From Bryobacteraceae bacterium (GTDB lineage Bacteria > Acidobacteriota > Terriglobia > Bryobacterales > Bryobacteraceae): 64,000 bases of DNA. Made by a program: the position numbers and the translations under genes. Position 1 is the first letter of the stretch, and each line of letters starts with the position of its first letter. Below are positions 17,749 to 28,400 of the stretch, one piece after another. Location of the stretch: positions 124,001-188,000 of the forward strand of contig JAHCHE010000003.1 of the NCBI GenBank assembly GCA_026129905.1, in the 5' to 3' direction. The notes beneath the pieces were generated by a model. It worked only from the letters and a program-made list of their open reading frames with translations. It did not search any database and was not told the origin of the DNA.

Positions 17749-18726
17749 TTACTTGGGAGAACCCAGAAACGTCTTGCGCATCTTCGCAACGACGGTGAAG
17801 TGCGGATCGACGACATTGGCGATGTCGTACTCAAGAGCGTGACCCATCAGCAGCGACGAGCCTCGTTCGTCAAATCCGTAATCGGCCATCAGCCACCGCT
17901 GCAATTCCGTCGTCGCGTGTTGCAGCGCCTGCAGCAGAGGGCGCGCGCTGCCGAGGACCATGATGTAGTCGTTATTTTCCAGGCGCGGCCAGCCGATCTT
18001 CTTCCCCTTGATCAGGTCGACCGTGAACTCGACGTTCATCGACGTCTCGAGCGCGTTGCCGACTACCTCTCCGTCCCCCTGCCGCGCGTGGCCGTCCCCG
18101 AGAAATAGGAGCGCTCCGGGTTCATAGACCGGCAACATCAGCTTCACGCCGGCGACCATGCCGCTGTAATCCATGTTGCCGCCGAACTGATCGGGCGTGC
18201 TGGTGGGAACCGCCTGCTTGCCATCCGGAGCGGTCGCCAGGCAGCCCAGCATCGGGCGGAGAGGCACCTCGATTCGGCGGGGACGGAAGGCGGCGGACTC
18301 GATCCAGGCGATGCCTTTCTGCTTGTCGATGGTCCAGGTCTCGGTCGTTTGCTCTTTGAGACCCTCGAAACGCAGGAACGCGGGATCGGCCGCGTACGGC
18401 GCCAGCAGACTGCTGGACCATCCCGTGGCGCGGTTCGGCTCGATCTTCTCGATGCGGACCACCAGGACGTCGCCGCGTTCGGCGCCTTCGACGTAGAAGG
18501 GACCGGTTTCGGGGTTCGGACCTTCGCCGACTTTTCGGTTGTTGACGTCGAACCCGCGCGCATCGATCGTCTGGGTCGCCACGCGGTCGCCCGGCTTGAT
18601 CCTGAGTACCGGCTTGTGCGCGTACGAGAACGTGTTGTGAAACTCCGTCGGCGTGAAGTGGTGCGTTTCGGCCGGCATACGCGGCGGCGCAAGCGCGAGA
18701 GCGGCGCAGATTAGAACGCAGCGCAT
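17749..18726 (-). CDS. Exported acetamidase/formamidase family protein
   Basis: A 325-aa protein with a signal peptide (MRCVLICAALALAPPRMPAE), followed by the FmdA/AmdA beta-sandwich fold: KPVLRIKPGDRVATQTIDA, GPFYVEGAERGDVLVVRI, and GVKLMLPVYEPGALLFLGDGHARQGDGEV. Cytosolic family members hydrolyse formamide or acetamide to ammonia and the acid; the signal peptide here suggests a periplasmic enzyme. The start at 18726 follows a GGAGG ribosome-binding site, whereas a longer frame lacks one. The position beside the amtB-glnB-glnD block fits ammonia release and uptake, but this is inference. Confidence 0.87.
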   Translation of the reverse strand: MRCVLICAALALAPPRMPAETHHFTPTEFHNTFSYAHKPVLRIKPGDRVATQTIDARGFDVNNRKVGEGPNPETGPFYVEGAERGDVLVVRIEKIEPNRATGWSSSLLAPYAADPAFLRFEGLKEQTTETWTIDKQKGIAWIESAAFRPRRIEVPLRPMLGCLATAPDGKQAVPTSTPDQFGGNMDYSGMVAGVKLMLPVYEPGALLFLGDGHARQGDGEVVGNALETSMNVEFTVDLIKGKKIGWPRLENNDYIMVLGSARPLLQALQHATTELQRWLMADYGFDERGSSLLMGHALEYDIANVVDPHFTVVAKMRKTFLGSPK

Positions 18727-18806
18727 CGATAACCTCCCTTCGTGCTGGATCAACGATAACCCTGGCCGTGGCGCCCGTTCAAGTCGCGTCGAAGGACCAG
18801 CGCAGC

Positions 18807-21260
18807 CTATGGCTGGCTCACGGCAACGAGCGACTGCCGAAGGGCCTCCTCCTGTTCCGGGGTGAGCTTCCGGCCGCCGACTGTGACATAGAACACGTCG
18901 ATCGCTTTGTGCGCTTCCGTGTCGACAAGGACCACCTCGATGTTGCAGCCCGCCTCCGACAGGCTCCGCGACAACTCGTACAGCAGGCCGGGACGGTCCT
19001 CGGCGACAATTTCCACCAGCGTGGCGCCCTCGGAAGCCGCGCTGTCGAACGTCACGCGGGGCTGGATGCGGCTTCCGGTGCTAGGCGGCTTCGGCTTGGG
19101 GCGGTTCTTCAGCAGGTCGCGGGCGCGAACTTTCTGGAGCGCGACGCGTTCCAGCGTGACGCAAAAGCGCTCCTCTTCGCTCGGATTCAGCTCGATGGTG
19201 CGCGCCGGGTCCTCGAACTCGAACGTATCCAGAATCACTCCGCGCTTGTTGGCGAACGCCTCGGCCCGCAGGATGTTCATGCCGAATCCTGCCAGGGCCC
19301 CTGCCAGCGAGGCGAACAGAAACGGCCGGTCGCGAGCCAGGATGGTAACCTCATACGCGCCGTTCGTCCGGACCAGATCCACCGCAACTCCCTTGTCTCG
19401 CACCAGCCGCTCCATCTGGACGTGCCTGTCGATTTCCTCCGGCGTATGCGTGCGGAGGTAACGAACGGGGAATCCCTCCATGAACTGGGCTTTTTCAGGA
19501 GGCGCCGCGGCCAGCTCGCCGATCCGGCCGGTCTCGAGTTCCTTTGTAAGTTCGCGGTAGGCGGTGGTATATACGCGCCAGAGCTGTTCCAGCCGCCACG
19601 GCGACATCGCCGAGGGATTCACGGCGCTGACGTCGGCGTACGTCAGCAGAGTCAGGTACTTCAGCCTTTCGAGCGTTTCGACGCACCCGGCCAGGAACAC
19701 GGCGGTCGAAGGATCGTCGAGGTCGCGGCCGGTCATGGCGCCGGAGAGTTCCAGGTGGCGCTCGATCAGGAAACGCACCACGGCGCGCTCTCGGAGCGGC
19801 ATCTGAATACGCTCCATCGCCTGCCCCGCCAGCTCCAGGGACGCCTCGATGTGTCCCCCGCCCGCGCCCTTTCCGCTGTCGTGGAGCAGCAGCGCCAGGT
19901 TGAGCAACTCCGGCTGTTCAATCTCGGCGAGGATCTCGGCGAAGCGCCGGCGGAGCGGGTCCGTGGTCGCGCGCAGATCTTCCAGGCTCCGGATGGCCAG
20001 CAGCGAATGCTCGTCCACGGTGTAGCGGTGATAGAAGTCGCGTACCACAAGGCATTCGATCCGCTTCCATTCCGGGAAGACGGCTTGCAGCACGCCCGTC
20101 TCGTGCATGGCGGTCAGCGCCTGCGAGGCGTTCGGCTGCTCCAGCGTTTCCACCAGCGCCGCCCAGTGCGGACCCCGGCCCGCGTAGTGCCGCTCGATGA
20201 CCGGCAGCAGTTCCTGGATCCGCCGCTCCGTCTCCAGCGCCGGCTTCAGCCCGTGCCGCCCGACGAACTGGAACAGCCGCATCACCAGTTCCGGGTCGTA
20301 GGCAAGCCGCTGCGGCGCCTTGAGGAAGACCCGCTCTCGGGAAACCGTGAAATCGGCATTGGACAGCCGCGACCGCCAGTTACGAAACTCCGAAAGCAGC
20401 GAGCTGTTCCGTCCTTCGCTGAACTCCAGCGCCCGGGTCGCCGCGCGATAGATGGCCCGCGCGTGAAAGAAGTACTCCCGCATCCAGCCCTCCGGTTCCT
20501 GCGCCGGAAGGAACGGGCTGGCGCTGATCTCTTCCTGCGCGTCGAAACTCAGCGCGTTGTCGTCCCGGCCGGAGCGGAAATGAAGGAAACAGCGGAGCGA
20601 CGCGATGAAGTTCCAGGAGCGCTCGAGGCTCTCGAGCCACTCGGAGCGGACTCCCAGGTCGCTGCGCACGCGGTCGAGCCAGTGCAGCAGGTGCAGGTCG
20701 CGCAGCCCCCCGGGAGTCTCCTTGATGTTCGGCTCCAGGTGATAAATCGTGTTCTGGTACCTGGCATGGCGCGGACGGGTGAGATTGCCCAGGCGCCGCA
20801 CCAGGATCTGGCTTTGCGCCTGCACGAAGCGCGGCAGACGTTCTTTCAGCCGCCCGTAGAGTTCGCCGTCGCCGGCCAGGAACCGCTCGTCGAGAAGACT
20901 GATATTCAGCTCGATGTTCTGCTCATGGAGTTCGCAGCACTCCCGCGGCGTGTGGACCGAGTGGCTGAGCCGCAGCCCGCCGTCCCAAAGCTCGCGCAGG
21001 AACGCCGACAGCGCTTCGCGGACTTCTCCGGACGGCTGTTTGTCCACCAGCAGCAGCACGTCCACGTCGGAATGCGGAAACAACTCGCGGCGGCCGAACC
21101 CTCCTACCGCAAGCACCGCCATCCCACGCGGGTACGCGGCGGCTAGGTGTTGGTAGTACCCGCCGATAACGATTCTTTCCGCCGCTTCCGTGCGGCCGGC
21201 CAGCGCCTCCGACGGATTCCCGGTGGTCAGAAACCGCTCTTTTATGTCTTCTCGGGTCAG
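18807..21260 (-). CDS. glnD: PII uridylyltransferase / uridylyl-removing enzyme
   Basis: Bifunctional nitrogen sensor of ~817 aa that adds or removes UMP on PII according to glutamine level. Visible parts in order: nucleotidyltransferase motif GGFGRRELFPHSDVDVLLL, the GLRDLHLLHWL helical region, an HD phosphohydrolase domain with LLHDSGKGAGGGH, and two C-terminal ACT domains (TILARDRPFLFASLAGAL and EIVAEDRPGLLYELSRSL). No ATG, GTG or TTG lies at a sensible N-terminus; a CTG at 21260 preceded by GGGAGGAG is the best candidate start. It is the third gene of amtB-glnB-glnD and lies 91 bp after glnB. Confidence 0.93.
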   Translation of the reverse strand: MTREDIKERFLTTGNPSEALAGRTEAAERIVIGGYYQHLAAAYPRGMAVLAVGGFGRRELFPHSDVDVLLLVDKQPSGEVREALSAFLRELWDGGLRLSHSVHTPRECCELHEQNIELNISLLDERFLAGDGELYGRLKERLPRFVQAQSQILVRRLGNLTRPRHARYQNTIYHLEPNIKETPGGLRDLHLLHWLDRVRSDLGVRSEWLESLERSWNFIASLRCFLHFRSGRDDNALSFDAQEEISASPFLPAQEPEGWMREYFFHARAIYRAATRALEFSEGRNSSLLSEFRNWRSRLSNADFTVSRERVFLKAPQRLAYDPELVMRLFQFVGRHGLKPALETERRIQELLPVIERHYAGRGPHWAALVETLEQPNASQALTAMHETGVLQAVFPEWKRIECLVVRDFYHRYTVDEHSLLAIRSLEDLRATTDPLRRRFAEILAEIEQPELLNLALLLHDSGKGAGGGHIEASLELAGQAMERIQMPLRERAVVRFLIERHLELSGAMTGRDLDDPSTAVFLAGCVETLERLKYLTLLTYADVSAVNPSAMSPWRLEQLWRVYTTAYRELTKELETGRIGELAAAPPEKAQFMEGFPVRYLRTHTPEEIDRHVQMERLVRDKGVAVDLVRTNGAYEVTILARDRPFLFASLAGALAGFGMNILRAEAFANKRGVILDTFEFEDPARTIELNPSEEERFCVTLERVALQKVRARDLLKNRPKPKPPSTGSRIQPRVTFDSAASEGATLVEIVAEDRPGLLYELSRSLSEAGCNIEVVLVDTEAHKAIDVFYVTVGGRKLTPEQEEALRQSLVAVSQP

Positions 21261-21351
21261 CGCACTCCTCCCACTTTGCGTAGCCGCGGCGTGCGGCAAA
21301 CCGGCCTCAAAAGGCCCGGCGGACGAAGGCCGCGGCACGCCCCCGCGCGCG

Positions 21352-21705
<354 letters not shown>

Positions 21706-23052
21706 CTACGACTCGAAGCTGTAGCCTTCCTCGCCATGCATGCTCAGGTCCAGCCCCTGGATCTCGTGTTCGCGGGTTACGCGAACGCCGACCGCCAGGT
21801 CGCAGATCTTCAGGATAATCAGCGTACCGACGATCGCCAGCGCCCACGCGATCACGCACCCGAGCGCCTGATAACCAATCTGGCCCGCGTTGCCGTCCAC
21901 CAGCCCGAACAGGCGCTCGCCGCCGGGGTCCGCCACGAGGTTCGTCGCAAAGACGCCGGTTAGCAGCGCCCCCGCCGTTCCCCCGATGCCGTGCACCCCG
22001 AACGCGTCCAGCGAGTCGTCATACCCCATTTTCTGCTTGACCACCACCACCATGAAGAAGCAGACCAGGCCCGCGGCCAGGCCGATCAGAATGGCCGGCA
22101 TCGGCCGCACAAACCCCGAGGCGGGCGTGATGGCCACCAACCCCGCCACCCCGCCGGTGATGCCGCCCAGCATGCTGGGCTTGCCGTTGCGCAGCCATTC
22201 CGCCAGCAGCCACGCGACCGTGGCGGCCGCGGCCGCGAAATGCGTCGCGACAAAGGCGCTCGAAGCCTGGCCGGAGGATGCCAGCGCGCTTCCGGCATTG
22301 AATCCGAACCAGCCGACCCAGAGCAGACAGGCCCCGATGACGCTCAGCACCAGGTTGTGCGGCTTCATCGGCTCGTGCGGATATCCGTGGCGCTTGCCCA
22401 GATACAGCGCGCAGACGAGCGCCGAAACGCCCGAACTGATGTGCACCACGGTCCCGCCCGCGAAATCGAAGCAGGGAATGGCGCCGTCGGAGTAGGCGTT
22501 GAGCAGACCGCCCGTGCCCCACACCATGTGAGCCAGCGGGTAGTAAACGATCAGCGACCATAGCACGGTGAACAGCACCATCGCGCTGAACTTCATCCGC
22601 TCCGCGAACGCGCCGGAAATCAGGGCCGGCGTGATCACCGCGAACATCAACTGATAAACCATGAACGTCAGGTGGGGGATCGAACCCTGCGGCTCCATGC
22701 CCACGCCGTTCATGAAGGCGTACTGGAAGTTGCCGATCACCGGTCCCTCCCCGCCGAAGGCGAGGCTGTAGCCGACAATCGCCCAAACCATCGTCGCGAC
22801 GGCCATCAGGATGTAGCTGTGCATCATGGTCCCCAGCACGTTCTTGCGCCGGACCAATCCTCCGTAGAACAGGGCCAGGCCGGGACCGGTCATCAACAGC
22901 ACCAGCGCCGCGCTGGTGAGCATCCACGCGTTATCGGCGGAAACTTGCGCGTTGTGAACCGCCTCTTCCAGCGCCTTGATCCGGTCGGCGTCCTGGCCGA
23001 AGGCGATGGCGGTTGCGGACAGCAGGAACAGGAGCCCCCGCGTTTTGGACAT
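21706..23052 (-). CDS. amtB: Ammonium transporter
   Basis: A 448-aa Amt/MEP/Rh channel with a leader peptide (MSKTRGLLFLLSATAIAFGQ), a long periplasmic N-terminus and eleven expected membrane segments. MTGPGLALFYGGLVRRKN, GFNAGSALASS and the conserved FDFAGGTVVHISSGVSALV and FGVHGIGGTAGALLTGVF blocks (with the twin-His pore) are present. It moves ammonium inward and is blocked by unmodified PII, encoded next to it. AAGAGGTGA precedes the ATG. Divergent from the porin gene. Confidence 0.95.
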   Translation of the reverse strand: MSKTRGLLFLLSATAIAFGQDADRIKALEEAVHNAQVSADNAWMLTSAALVLLMTGPGLALFYGGLVRRKNVLGTMMHSYILMAVATMVWAIVGYSLAFGGEGPVIGNFQYAFMNGVGMEPQGSIPHLTFMVYQLMFAVITPALISGAFAERMKFSAMVLFTVLWSLIVYYPLAHMVWGTGGLLNAYSDGAIPCFDFAGGTVVHISSGVSALVCALYLGKRHGYPHEPMKPHNLVLSVIGACLLWVGWFGFNAGSALASSGQASSAFVATHFAAAAATVAWLLAEWLRNGKPSMLGGITGGVAGLVAITPASGFVRPMPAILIGLAAGLVCFFMVVVVKQKMGYDDSLDAFGVHGIGGTAGALLTGVFATNLVADPGGERLFGLVDGNAGQIGYQALGCVIAWALAIVGTLIILKICDLAVGVRVTREHEIQGLDLSMHGEEGYSFES

Positions 23053-23225
23053 ACGTTGTCACCTCTTGGGAATGAGTAAACAGAGTTCGTCAATACCATC
23101 ATGGAGCCCTTGCCGCAAGTTGACAAACTAAACGTTTCTATCGCCTTTATTCAAATTTTTGATTGGTAATTCTGCCGGTCTCGGGTTAGTCTCGGGTAGA
23201 AATTTCTGCTGGGAGGCTATCGCCT
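23053..23225. promoter_or_regulatory. Divergent control region between amtB and the porin gene
   Basis: A relatively AT-rich 173-bp intergenic region serving both genes. On the plus strand a TTGACA lies at 23120-23125 but with no matching -10 at the usual spacing, and a GG-N10-GC pair near 23102-23115 loosely resembles a sigma-54 site (weak at the -12 half). Nothing here is strong enough to assign a promoter. Confidence 0.3.
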
Positions 23226-24371
23226 GTGAAACTCCGGAATATGCTGCTGACAACGGTGACGCTGTCGATTGGATTCAGTCCCTTGGCGGCTCAAAGCACG
23301 GATGCTGGCCAGCCGGCGCCGGACGCCGCTCCCGACGAAAGCTACTGGAAACGAACCAGGCTGTACGGACTGTTGGACACGAATTATAGCTGGAACTTCA
23401 ACGATCCAGCATCCAAACGCAACACGTTTCACGATTTCGACTTTCGCGCGAACACCGGCGATATTAATTACGGCGAATTGGCCATCGAAACGCCGGTTGA
23501 GCCCATCGGGTTCCGCGTCGATTTCGGATTCGGCCGCACCACCGAGATCGTGCATGGTTCCGAGGAGGCCGGCCGGGCGTTTCGCTACATCCAACAGGCG
23601 TATGTCAGCGCGCGGCCGCTCAAGACCGCGGGCCTGCAATTCGACTTCGGCAGGTTCGTCACCAGCGCGGGCGCGGAGGTCATCGAGACCCATGGCAACT
23701 GGAACTACTCCCGGTCGCTGCTGTTCTCGTGGGCGATCCCGTTCTATCACCTGGGCCTCCGGACGACCATTCCCGTCAGCCGGAACTACAGCGCGGGCTT
23801 CCAGGTCGTCAACGGCTGGAACAACGTGAAGGATACCAACGGAGCGAAAACCTTCGGCTTGACCGGCGCGCTGACGGCGGGCAAAGTGACCTGGTTCCAC
23901 AACTACTACGTCGGTCGCGAGAAGCCGGACGTTGACGGCCGGTCACAGCCCGGCGCGCGCCAGGTGTTTGACACGACGGTCCTGGTGGCGCCAAACACAA
24001 AGACCATCTTTTACGTCAATTTCGACGTCGGACGCGACAAGCGGGTGACCAACGGAAGCGACATGTGGTACGGCATTGCGACCGCCGCCCGCTTCTCCCT
24101 CACCAACCGGCTGGGCTTCGCTCCGCGCGTGGAGTGGTTCAAGGACCGCGACGGCTTTGCCACCGGCGCGCCTCAGACGCTGAAGGAAGTGACCTTCACC
24201 GGCGAATACCGCCTGTGGGGCTACAACGGTACCGCCTTCCTCACCCGCGCGGAATATCGCCGCGACTGGTCAAACCAGGACGCGTTCGAGCGCGCCAACG
24301 GCCTGCCGTTCCGGCGCAATCAGAACACGATGCTGGTCGGCCTGATCTTCCATTTCCATGGCGGCTTCTAA
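23226..24371 (+). CDS. Outer-membrane beta-barrel porin (OmpL-like)
   Basis: 381 aa with a signal peptide (MKLRNMLLTTVTLSIGFSPLAAQ). The mature protein is rich in alternating hydrophobic strands, starts with a LYGLLDTNYSWNFNDP strand and ends in Phe, typical of beta-barrel outer-membrane proteins recognised by BamA. It resembles the putative beta-barrel porin-2 family. GTG 23226 follows GGGAGG. Its place divergent from amtB suggests it helps small nitrogen compounds cross the outer membrane; this is inference from context. Confidence 0.82.
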   Translation: MKLRNMLLTTVTLSIGFSPLAAQSTDAGQPAPDAAPDESYWKRTRLYGLLDTNYSWNFNDPASKRNTFHDFDFRANTGDINYGELAIETPVEPIGFRVDFGFGRTTEIVHGSEEAGRAFRYIQQAYVSARPLKTAGLQFDFGRFVTSAGAEVIETHGNWNYSRSLLFSWAIPFYHLGLRTTIPVSRNYSAGFQVVNGWNNVKDTNGAKTFGLTGALTAGKVTWFHNYYVGREKPDVDGRSQPGARQVFDTTVLVAPNTKTIFYVNFDVGRDKRVTNGSDMWYGIATAARFSLTNRLGFAPRVEWFKDRDGFATGAPQTLKEVTFTGEYRLWGYNGTAFLTRAEYRRDWSNQDAFERANGLPFRRNQNTMLVGLIFHFHGGF

Positions 24372-24394
24372 TGCGCGCCGCGGCCTCGCGGCCG

Positions 24395-26515
24395 TCAGCG
24401 GCCGGCAGGCAGCGTGAACGCCACGTAGCTGCCGCCCGACGGCGCCCCGGACTTCCCGCCACCGGCCGCGATCACGACGAACTGACGCCCGTTCACCTCG
24501 TAGACGGCGGGCGTCGCGTTGCCGGCGGCGGGCAGAAGCGTTTCCCACAGGAGTTCGCCCGTCACCTTGTCGAACGCGCGGAACTTTCGGTCGTGGTTCG
24601 TTGCCCCGATGAACAACAATCCCCCGGCCGTCACGACGGGACCGCCGTAATTTTCCGTTCCCGTGTTTTTCAATCCCTTGGCCGCCAGTTCGGGAAATTC
24701 GCCGAATGGTATCTTCCAGGCGATCTCGCCCGTGTCGAGATTGATCGCGTTCAGCGTGCCCCAGGGCGGTTCCACCGCCGGATACCCGTCGGGGTCCAGG
24801 AACTTGTTATAGCCGTCGTGGGTGTACTCGAGGTCCATCGGCGAGGATTCTTCCGCCGCGCCGGCAGCCTTGTCCACGCCCGTAAGCACATAGTCCACCA
24901 TCGCTTCGACGGCTTTTTCGCCCCGGTGGGCGAACCCCGGCATGCGGCCCTTGCCCTCGCGGACGATGCGCAGCGCGTCGGCGCGGGAGAGCGTCTCGGA
25001 CGCGCGCTTCAGGCTCGGGAACTCGGGCGGCGTGCCGCTGAGATCCTCCTTGTGGCAACTGGCGCAGTTGCGGATGTACTGGGCGCGGCCCCCGCGGGCG
25101 CCGCGCTGCCTCTTCACCAGCCGTAAAATCCAAGGCATTTCGTTCGAATTCACGTAATAAAGGCCGGTTTCCGGATCGAATGCCTGGCCTCCCCACTCGG
25201 CGCCGCCGTCAAAACCGGGAAAGACAACGGTTCCTTCCAGGCTCGGCGGCGTGAACTGCGGCCCGCTGCGGATCTTCCGGAACTTCTCGAGTACGGCCCG
25301 GTGCGCCTCCGGCGTCCGCCGGGTCAGCATCTCCTCGGTAAGTTCCTGGCGCGCGAAGGGCGGTGGCTGCAGCGGAAACGGTTGCGTTTCGGCCAGGACC
25401 TCGCCTTCCACGTCCGACTTCGGGACCCGCCGGTACTCGATCGGAAACAGCGGCTTTCCGGTCTCGCGCTCGAAAACAAGCAGGTGGCCCGATTTGGTGG
25501 CCTGCGCCACCGCGTCCACCAGGCGGCCGTCCCGCCGGACGGTAACCAGCGACGGCGTCGTAGGAAAGTCCCGGTCCCAGACATCGTGCTTGATCGCCTG
25601 GAAGTGCCACACCCGCTCCCCAGTGTCCGCTTTCAGCGCCAGCAGCGTGTTCGCGAACAGGTTGTCGCCCGTCCGGTTGGCGCCGTAGAAATCGAACGCC
25701 GCCGATCCGGTCGGCGCGAAAAGGAGCCCCCGTTTCTCGTCCAGCGCCATGCCGCACCAGTTGTTGGCGCCGCCGAGGTACGAGCGGGCGCCCTTGGGCC
25801 AGGTGTCGGCGCCGTACTCGCCCGGCTTCGGCACGGTGTGAAAACTCCAGCGCAGCTTGCCCGTCTTCACATCGAAGGCGCGAATATCGCCGGGCGCCGC
25901 CGGGAGATCCTCGCTGGTGATGCTGCCGAGAATCAGCAGGTCTTTGTAGACCACCCCAGGAGTCGTTACCGAGATATTCTCGGCCGTGACATCCCGTCCA
26001 AATCCTTGCCGCAGATCCACGCGCCCGTCGTCGCCGAAGCTCTTCACCGGGGCGCCGGTCCCGGCATCGAGCGCGTAGAGATAATGCTCCGCCGCGAAAT
26101 AGATGCGCCGGTCGGAGCCGCCCGCCCAGTACGTCACGCCGCGGTTACGCTTCTTCCGGGCGACCTTTTCGCCCGCATAGGGGTCGAAGCGCCAGCGAAG
26201 CTTGCCGGTGGCCGCGTCGAGGGCGAAGATGCGCAGCTTCGGCGTCGAGCCGAACAGCACGCCGTCCACGACGATCGGATTGCATTGCATCTCCGATTCG
26301 GGAAACTCGTCGCCGGTATCGTACCGCCACGCCGCTCGCAGTTTACCGACGTTGTCGCGGTTGATCTGGTCGAGCGCCGAATAGCGGATGCGGTCCCAGC
26401 CTCCCCCGTAGATCCGCCAGTCACGATAGCCGGACGGCGGCGCGGCGCGCTTTGGCTCGGCCTGCGCGATGCAGGCGCACAGAAGGCACGCAAGGGAGGT
26501 TCCGATTCGATTCAT
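24395..26515 (-). CDS. PQQ-dependent dehydrogenase with inserted cytochrome c domain
   Basis: A 706-aa exported quinoprotein with a signal peptide ([21 protein letters not shown]). It has the eight-bladed propeller repeats of the quinoprotein family, including [38 protein letters not shown] and [20 protein letters not shown] haem-binding CASCH (484-488) with a distal Met in [10 protein letters not shown] is inserted late in the propeller, giving a quinohaemoprotein. It would oxidise an alcohol or sugar in the periplasm, passing electrons to the haem. No PQQ synthesis genes are nearby. A TATAGT on the minus strand (26536-26541) lies 20 nt upstream. Confidence 0.88.
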   Translation of the reverse strand: MNRIGTSLACLLCACIAQAEPKRAAPPSGYRDWRIYGGGWDRIRYSALDQINRDNVGKLRAAWRYDTGDEFPESEMQCNPIVVDGVLFGSTPKLRIFALDAATGKLRWRFDPYAGEKVARKKRNRGVTYWAGGSDRRIYFAAEHYLYALDAGTGAPVKSFGDDGRVDLRQGFGRDVTAENISVTTPGVVYKDLLILGSITSEDLPAAPGDIRAFDVKTGKLRWSFHTVPKPGEYGADTWPKGARSYLGGANNWCGMALDEKRGLLFAPTGSAAFDFYGANRTGDNLFANTLLALKADTGERVWHFQAIKHDVWDRDFPTTPSLVTVRRDGRLVDAVAQATKSGHLLVFERETGKPLFPIEYRRVPKSDVEGEVLAETQPFPLQPPPFARQELTEEMLTRRTPEAHRAVLEKFRKIRSGPQFTPPSLEGTVVFPGFDGGAEWGGQAFDPETGLYYVNSNEMPWILRLVKRQRGARGGRAQYIRNCASCHKEDLSGTPPEFPSLKRASETLSRADALRIVREGKGRMPGFAHRGEKAVEAMVDYVLTGVDKAAGAAEESSPMDLEYTHDGYNKFLDPDGYPAVEPPWGTLNAINLDTGEIAWKIPFGEFPELAAKGLKNTGTENYGGPVVTAGGLLFIGATNHDRKFRAFDKVTGELLWETLLPAAGNATPAVYEVNGRQFVVIAAGGGKSGAPSGGSYVAFTLPAGR

Positions 26516-26536
26516 GGCCGGGGATCTTCTATATCA

Positions 26537-27628
26537 CTATAGCGGCGCGGCGCCCGGCGCAGCGGGAGCCGCCGGCAGGTCGAACAGCGCGTCCATCATT
26601 TCGGCGCAAAGTTCCTGCGCCAGGTCCAGCGCCGCGGAAAACGGCTGCTGGTCGTCGTCCTTGTACCAGAGGTAGTGCACCCATCCTCCCCACGGCCGCT
26701 GCGACTCCACAAACCAGTCGAGGATGCGCGCCGCCGTTTCTCCAAAGCGCCTCTCGCCCGTGTGGCGGTAAAGCTCCGCTCCGCCCCACATGATCTTGCA
26801 GCTCGCGTAATTTCGCCAGCGGCTCTCGCTCAGCCGGTGAAAGAAATCGAACAGCGCGACGGCGCCCGACAGATACGACGCCTCGCCGGTAGCCTCGTGC
26901 AGCCGCGCGAGGAACTTCATCGGTTTCCCGATCAGCCACACCAGTTCGCCGGACGCGTCCGCCTCGGTGCTCAGGCAGAACTGCTTCCGGCCCCGGATCG
27001 CATTCTGATCTTCCTCGCCGAACACGTCGGTCATCAGACCCTGTCCGGATTTCCAGCTCGAGAAGTAGAAGCGCTCCGGTTGCGGCTGCGCGTCCAGCAG
27101 GCGCAGCAGAAAATCGCCGGCGCGGCGCGCTTCCGCAACCTGGCCGCACGCCAGAAGCGCCAGGCCCGCCGAAGAGGTGCTCGAGCTGTCCAGCATGGAC
27201 TCATCCACGACCCCCGTCGCCGGGTCGAACCGGGAGCGGAACCCGCCAAGCTCGGGCGACTGGAACCGGCGGATGAACTCGAGTCCTCGGCCGGCCATGC
27301 CGTAGGCGCCCATCTTCTCTAGTCCGGCCACCAGCCAGCCGTTCGAGTAAATGTAGCGATTCGCCGGGCTGCACGGCAGGTGGAACCAGCCCTTGGCGTC
27401 CGGCGCCGTCCGGAAATCGCCATCCGCCTGAAGATATCGCGCCCGGATCCGATCCGCGTAGCGGCGCGAGCGCGCCGGATCGCCCGCCGCGGCGTAGAGA
27501 TAGGGCGCCTTGTAGTGCGAGCACAGGTCCGGCATCGAAGCGGACCGGCCTTCATTCTCATGGAGCCATCGAAGCGCCCGGGATATTGCCTGCGAGTAGC
27601 GCTCGACAGCGAAAGCGGCTTGCGTCAT
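26537..27628 (-). CDS. Uncharacterised (alpha/alpha)-repeat-like protein
   Basis: 363 aa without a signal peptide. Repeated paired helices with aromatic and acidic residues (AISRALRWLHENEG, NGWLVAGLEKMGAYGMAG, AVALFDFFHRLSESRW, ILDWFVESQRPWGGWVHYLW) suggest an alpha/alpha toroid like those of terpene cyclases and some glycan-processing enzymes, but I see no diagnostic active-site motif. The GGAGGAGAGG ribosome-binding site supports the ATG at 27628. It ends just upstream of the PQQ dehydrogenase start, so the two may be co-transcribed. Confidence 0.6.
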   Translation of the reverse strand: MTQAAFAVERYSQAISRALRWLHENEGRSASMPDLCSHYKAPYLYAAAGDPARSRRYADRIRARYLQADGDFRTAPDAKGWFHLPCSPANRYIYSNGWLVAGLEKMGAYGMAGRGLEFIRRFQSPELGGFRSRFDPATGVVDESMLDSSSTSSAGLALLACGQVAEARRAGDFLLRLLDAQPQPERFYFSSWKSGQGLMTDVFGEEDQNAIRGRKQFCLSTEADASGELVWLIGKPMKFLARLHEATGEASYLSGAVALFDFFHRLSESRWRNYASCKIMWGGAELYRHTGERRFGETAARILDWFVESQRPWGGWVHYLWYKDDDQQPFSAALDLAQELCAEMMDALFDLPAAPAAPGAAPL

Positions 27629-27683
27629 GTTGCCTCTCCTCCGGCATGGAACTTCATACCAGAATCCCTCGTCTTATGGCAAA

Positions 27684-28400
27684 GTGAGAGAAGTGCGCCT
27701 GTTTGTCATCCTGCTGGCAGCAACCATGTGCGCGAATGCCGCCGAGGGCGACGAAGCGGAGCGCCGCATCGTGCGCGACTGGCGCGCGCGGCTGGCGGAA
27801 CTCGATCGAATCGAGGCCGAATTTCGCGGCGGCCTGATCGGCGGCTCGCTTTCCGACCTGGGCAAAGTCGGCTTCATTTTCGAGAAAGCGGGCAGCCTGT
27901 CCCGGCAGCGGCTCCACGATGACGACCGCATCTTCGTCTACGCCGCCGTCCAGGACCAGCCGGGCGAGGAAATCGAGCGCAATCTCCCGTCGATCGTCAA
28001 CTACGTCCGGTTGAGCTCCGTCGCTCCGCTCATTGCGGCTTACGCCGAAGGACGGCAGCCCTGGATTGGCGCCGGGCACGGGATGGCCACCTTGCGGCGC
28101 GTCGAGAAAGCGGTGGCCGACTTCCGGACCGGGCAGCGCGCCCGCGTCGAAAAAGGCGAACTGTACCCCGGCCGCGTTCTCACCAAGTCCAACCTCGGCC
28201 CCCTGGGAGAGATCTCCACGTATCGCGAACTCCGGCAGGCGTTCCGGGATCGCGAGTACTACTACCGGCTCCAGAACGAGTTGACCGGGTATGGCCTCTT
28301 TGTGACCGGCTTGGCCATGCTTTCGGCGGCCACCGCCGTCATGAGGCGGAGAGCGTCCGCCGCGTTCCGCGTGCCGTCGGTCACCGCCTGCAGCCGATGA
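27684..28400 (+). CDS. Uncharacterised protein with signal and C-terminal membrane segment
   Basis: About 238 aa. An N-terminal hydrophobic leader (VRLFVILLAATMCANAAEG) is followed by a helical, acidic and basic soluble part, and a hydrophobic stretch (GYGLFVTGLAMLSAATAVM) near residue 210 with an Arg-rich tail. That pattern fits an inner-membrane-anchored periplasmic protein. Starts at 27684 or 27693 (both GTG) are possible. The stop overlaps the next gene's ATG by ATGA, so translation is probably coupled. I do not recognise the family. Confidence 0.6.
   Translation: MREVRLFVILLAATMCANAAEGDEAERRIVRDWRARLAELDRIEAEFRGGLIGGSLSDLGKVGFIFEKAGSLSRQRLHDDDRIFVYAAVQDQPGEEIERNLPSIVNYVRLSSVAPLIAAYAEGRQPWIGAGHGMATLRRVEKAVADFRTGQRARVEKGELYPGRVLTKSNLGPLGEISTYRELRQAFRDREYYYRLQNELTGYGLFVTGLAMLSAATAVMRRRASAAFRVPSVTACSR

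Noticed and set aside
18768-21146. 792-codon plus-strand frame over glnD
   Set aside because: Antisense shadow; glnD on the other strand has every expected domain.
23100-23118. Sigma-54 promoter for the porin or amtB
   Set aside because: A GG-N10-GC pair exists but the flanking consensus at the -12 side is poor; not enough to call.
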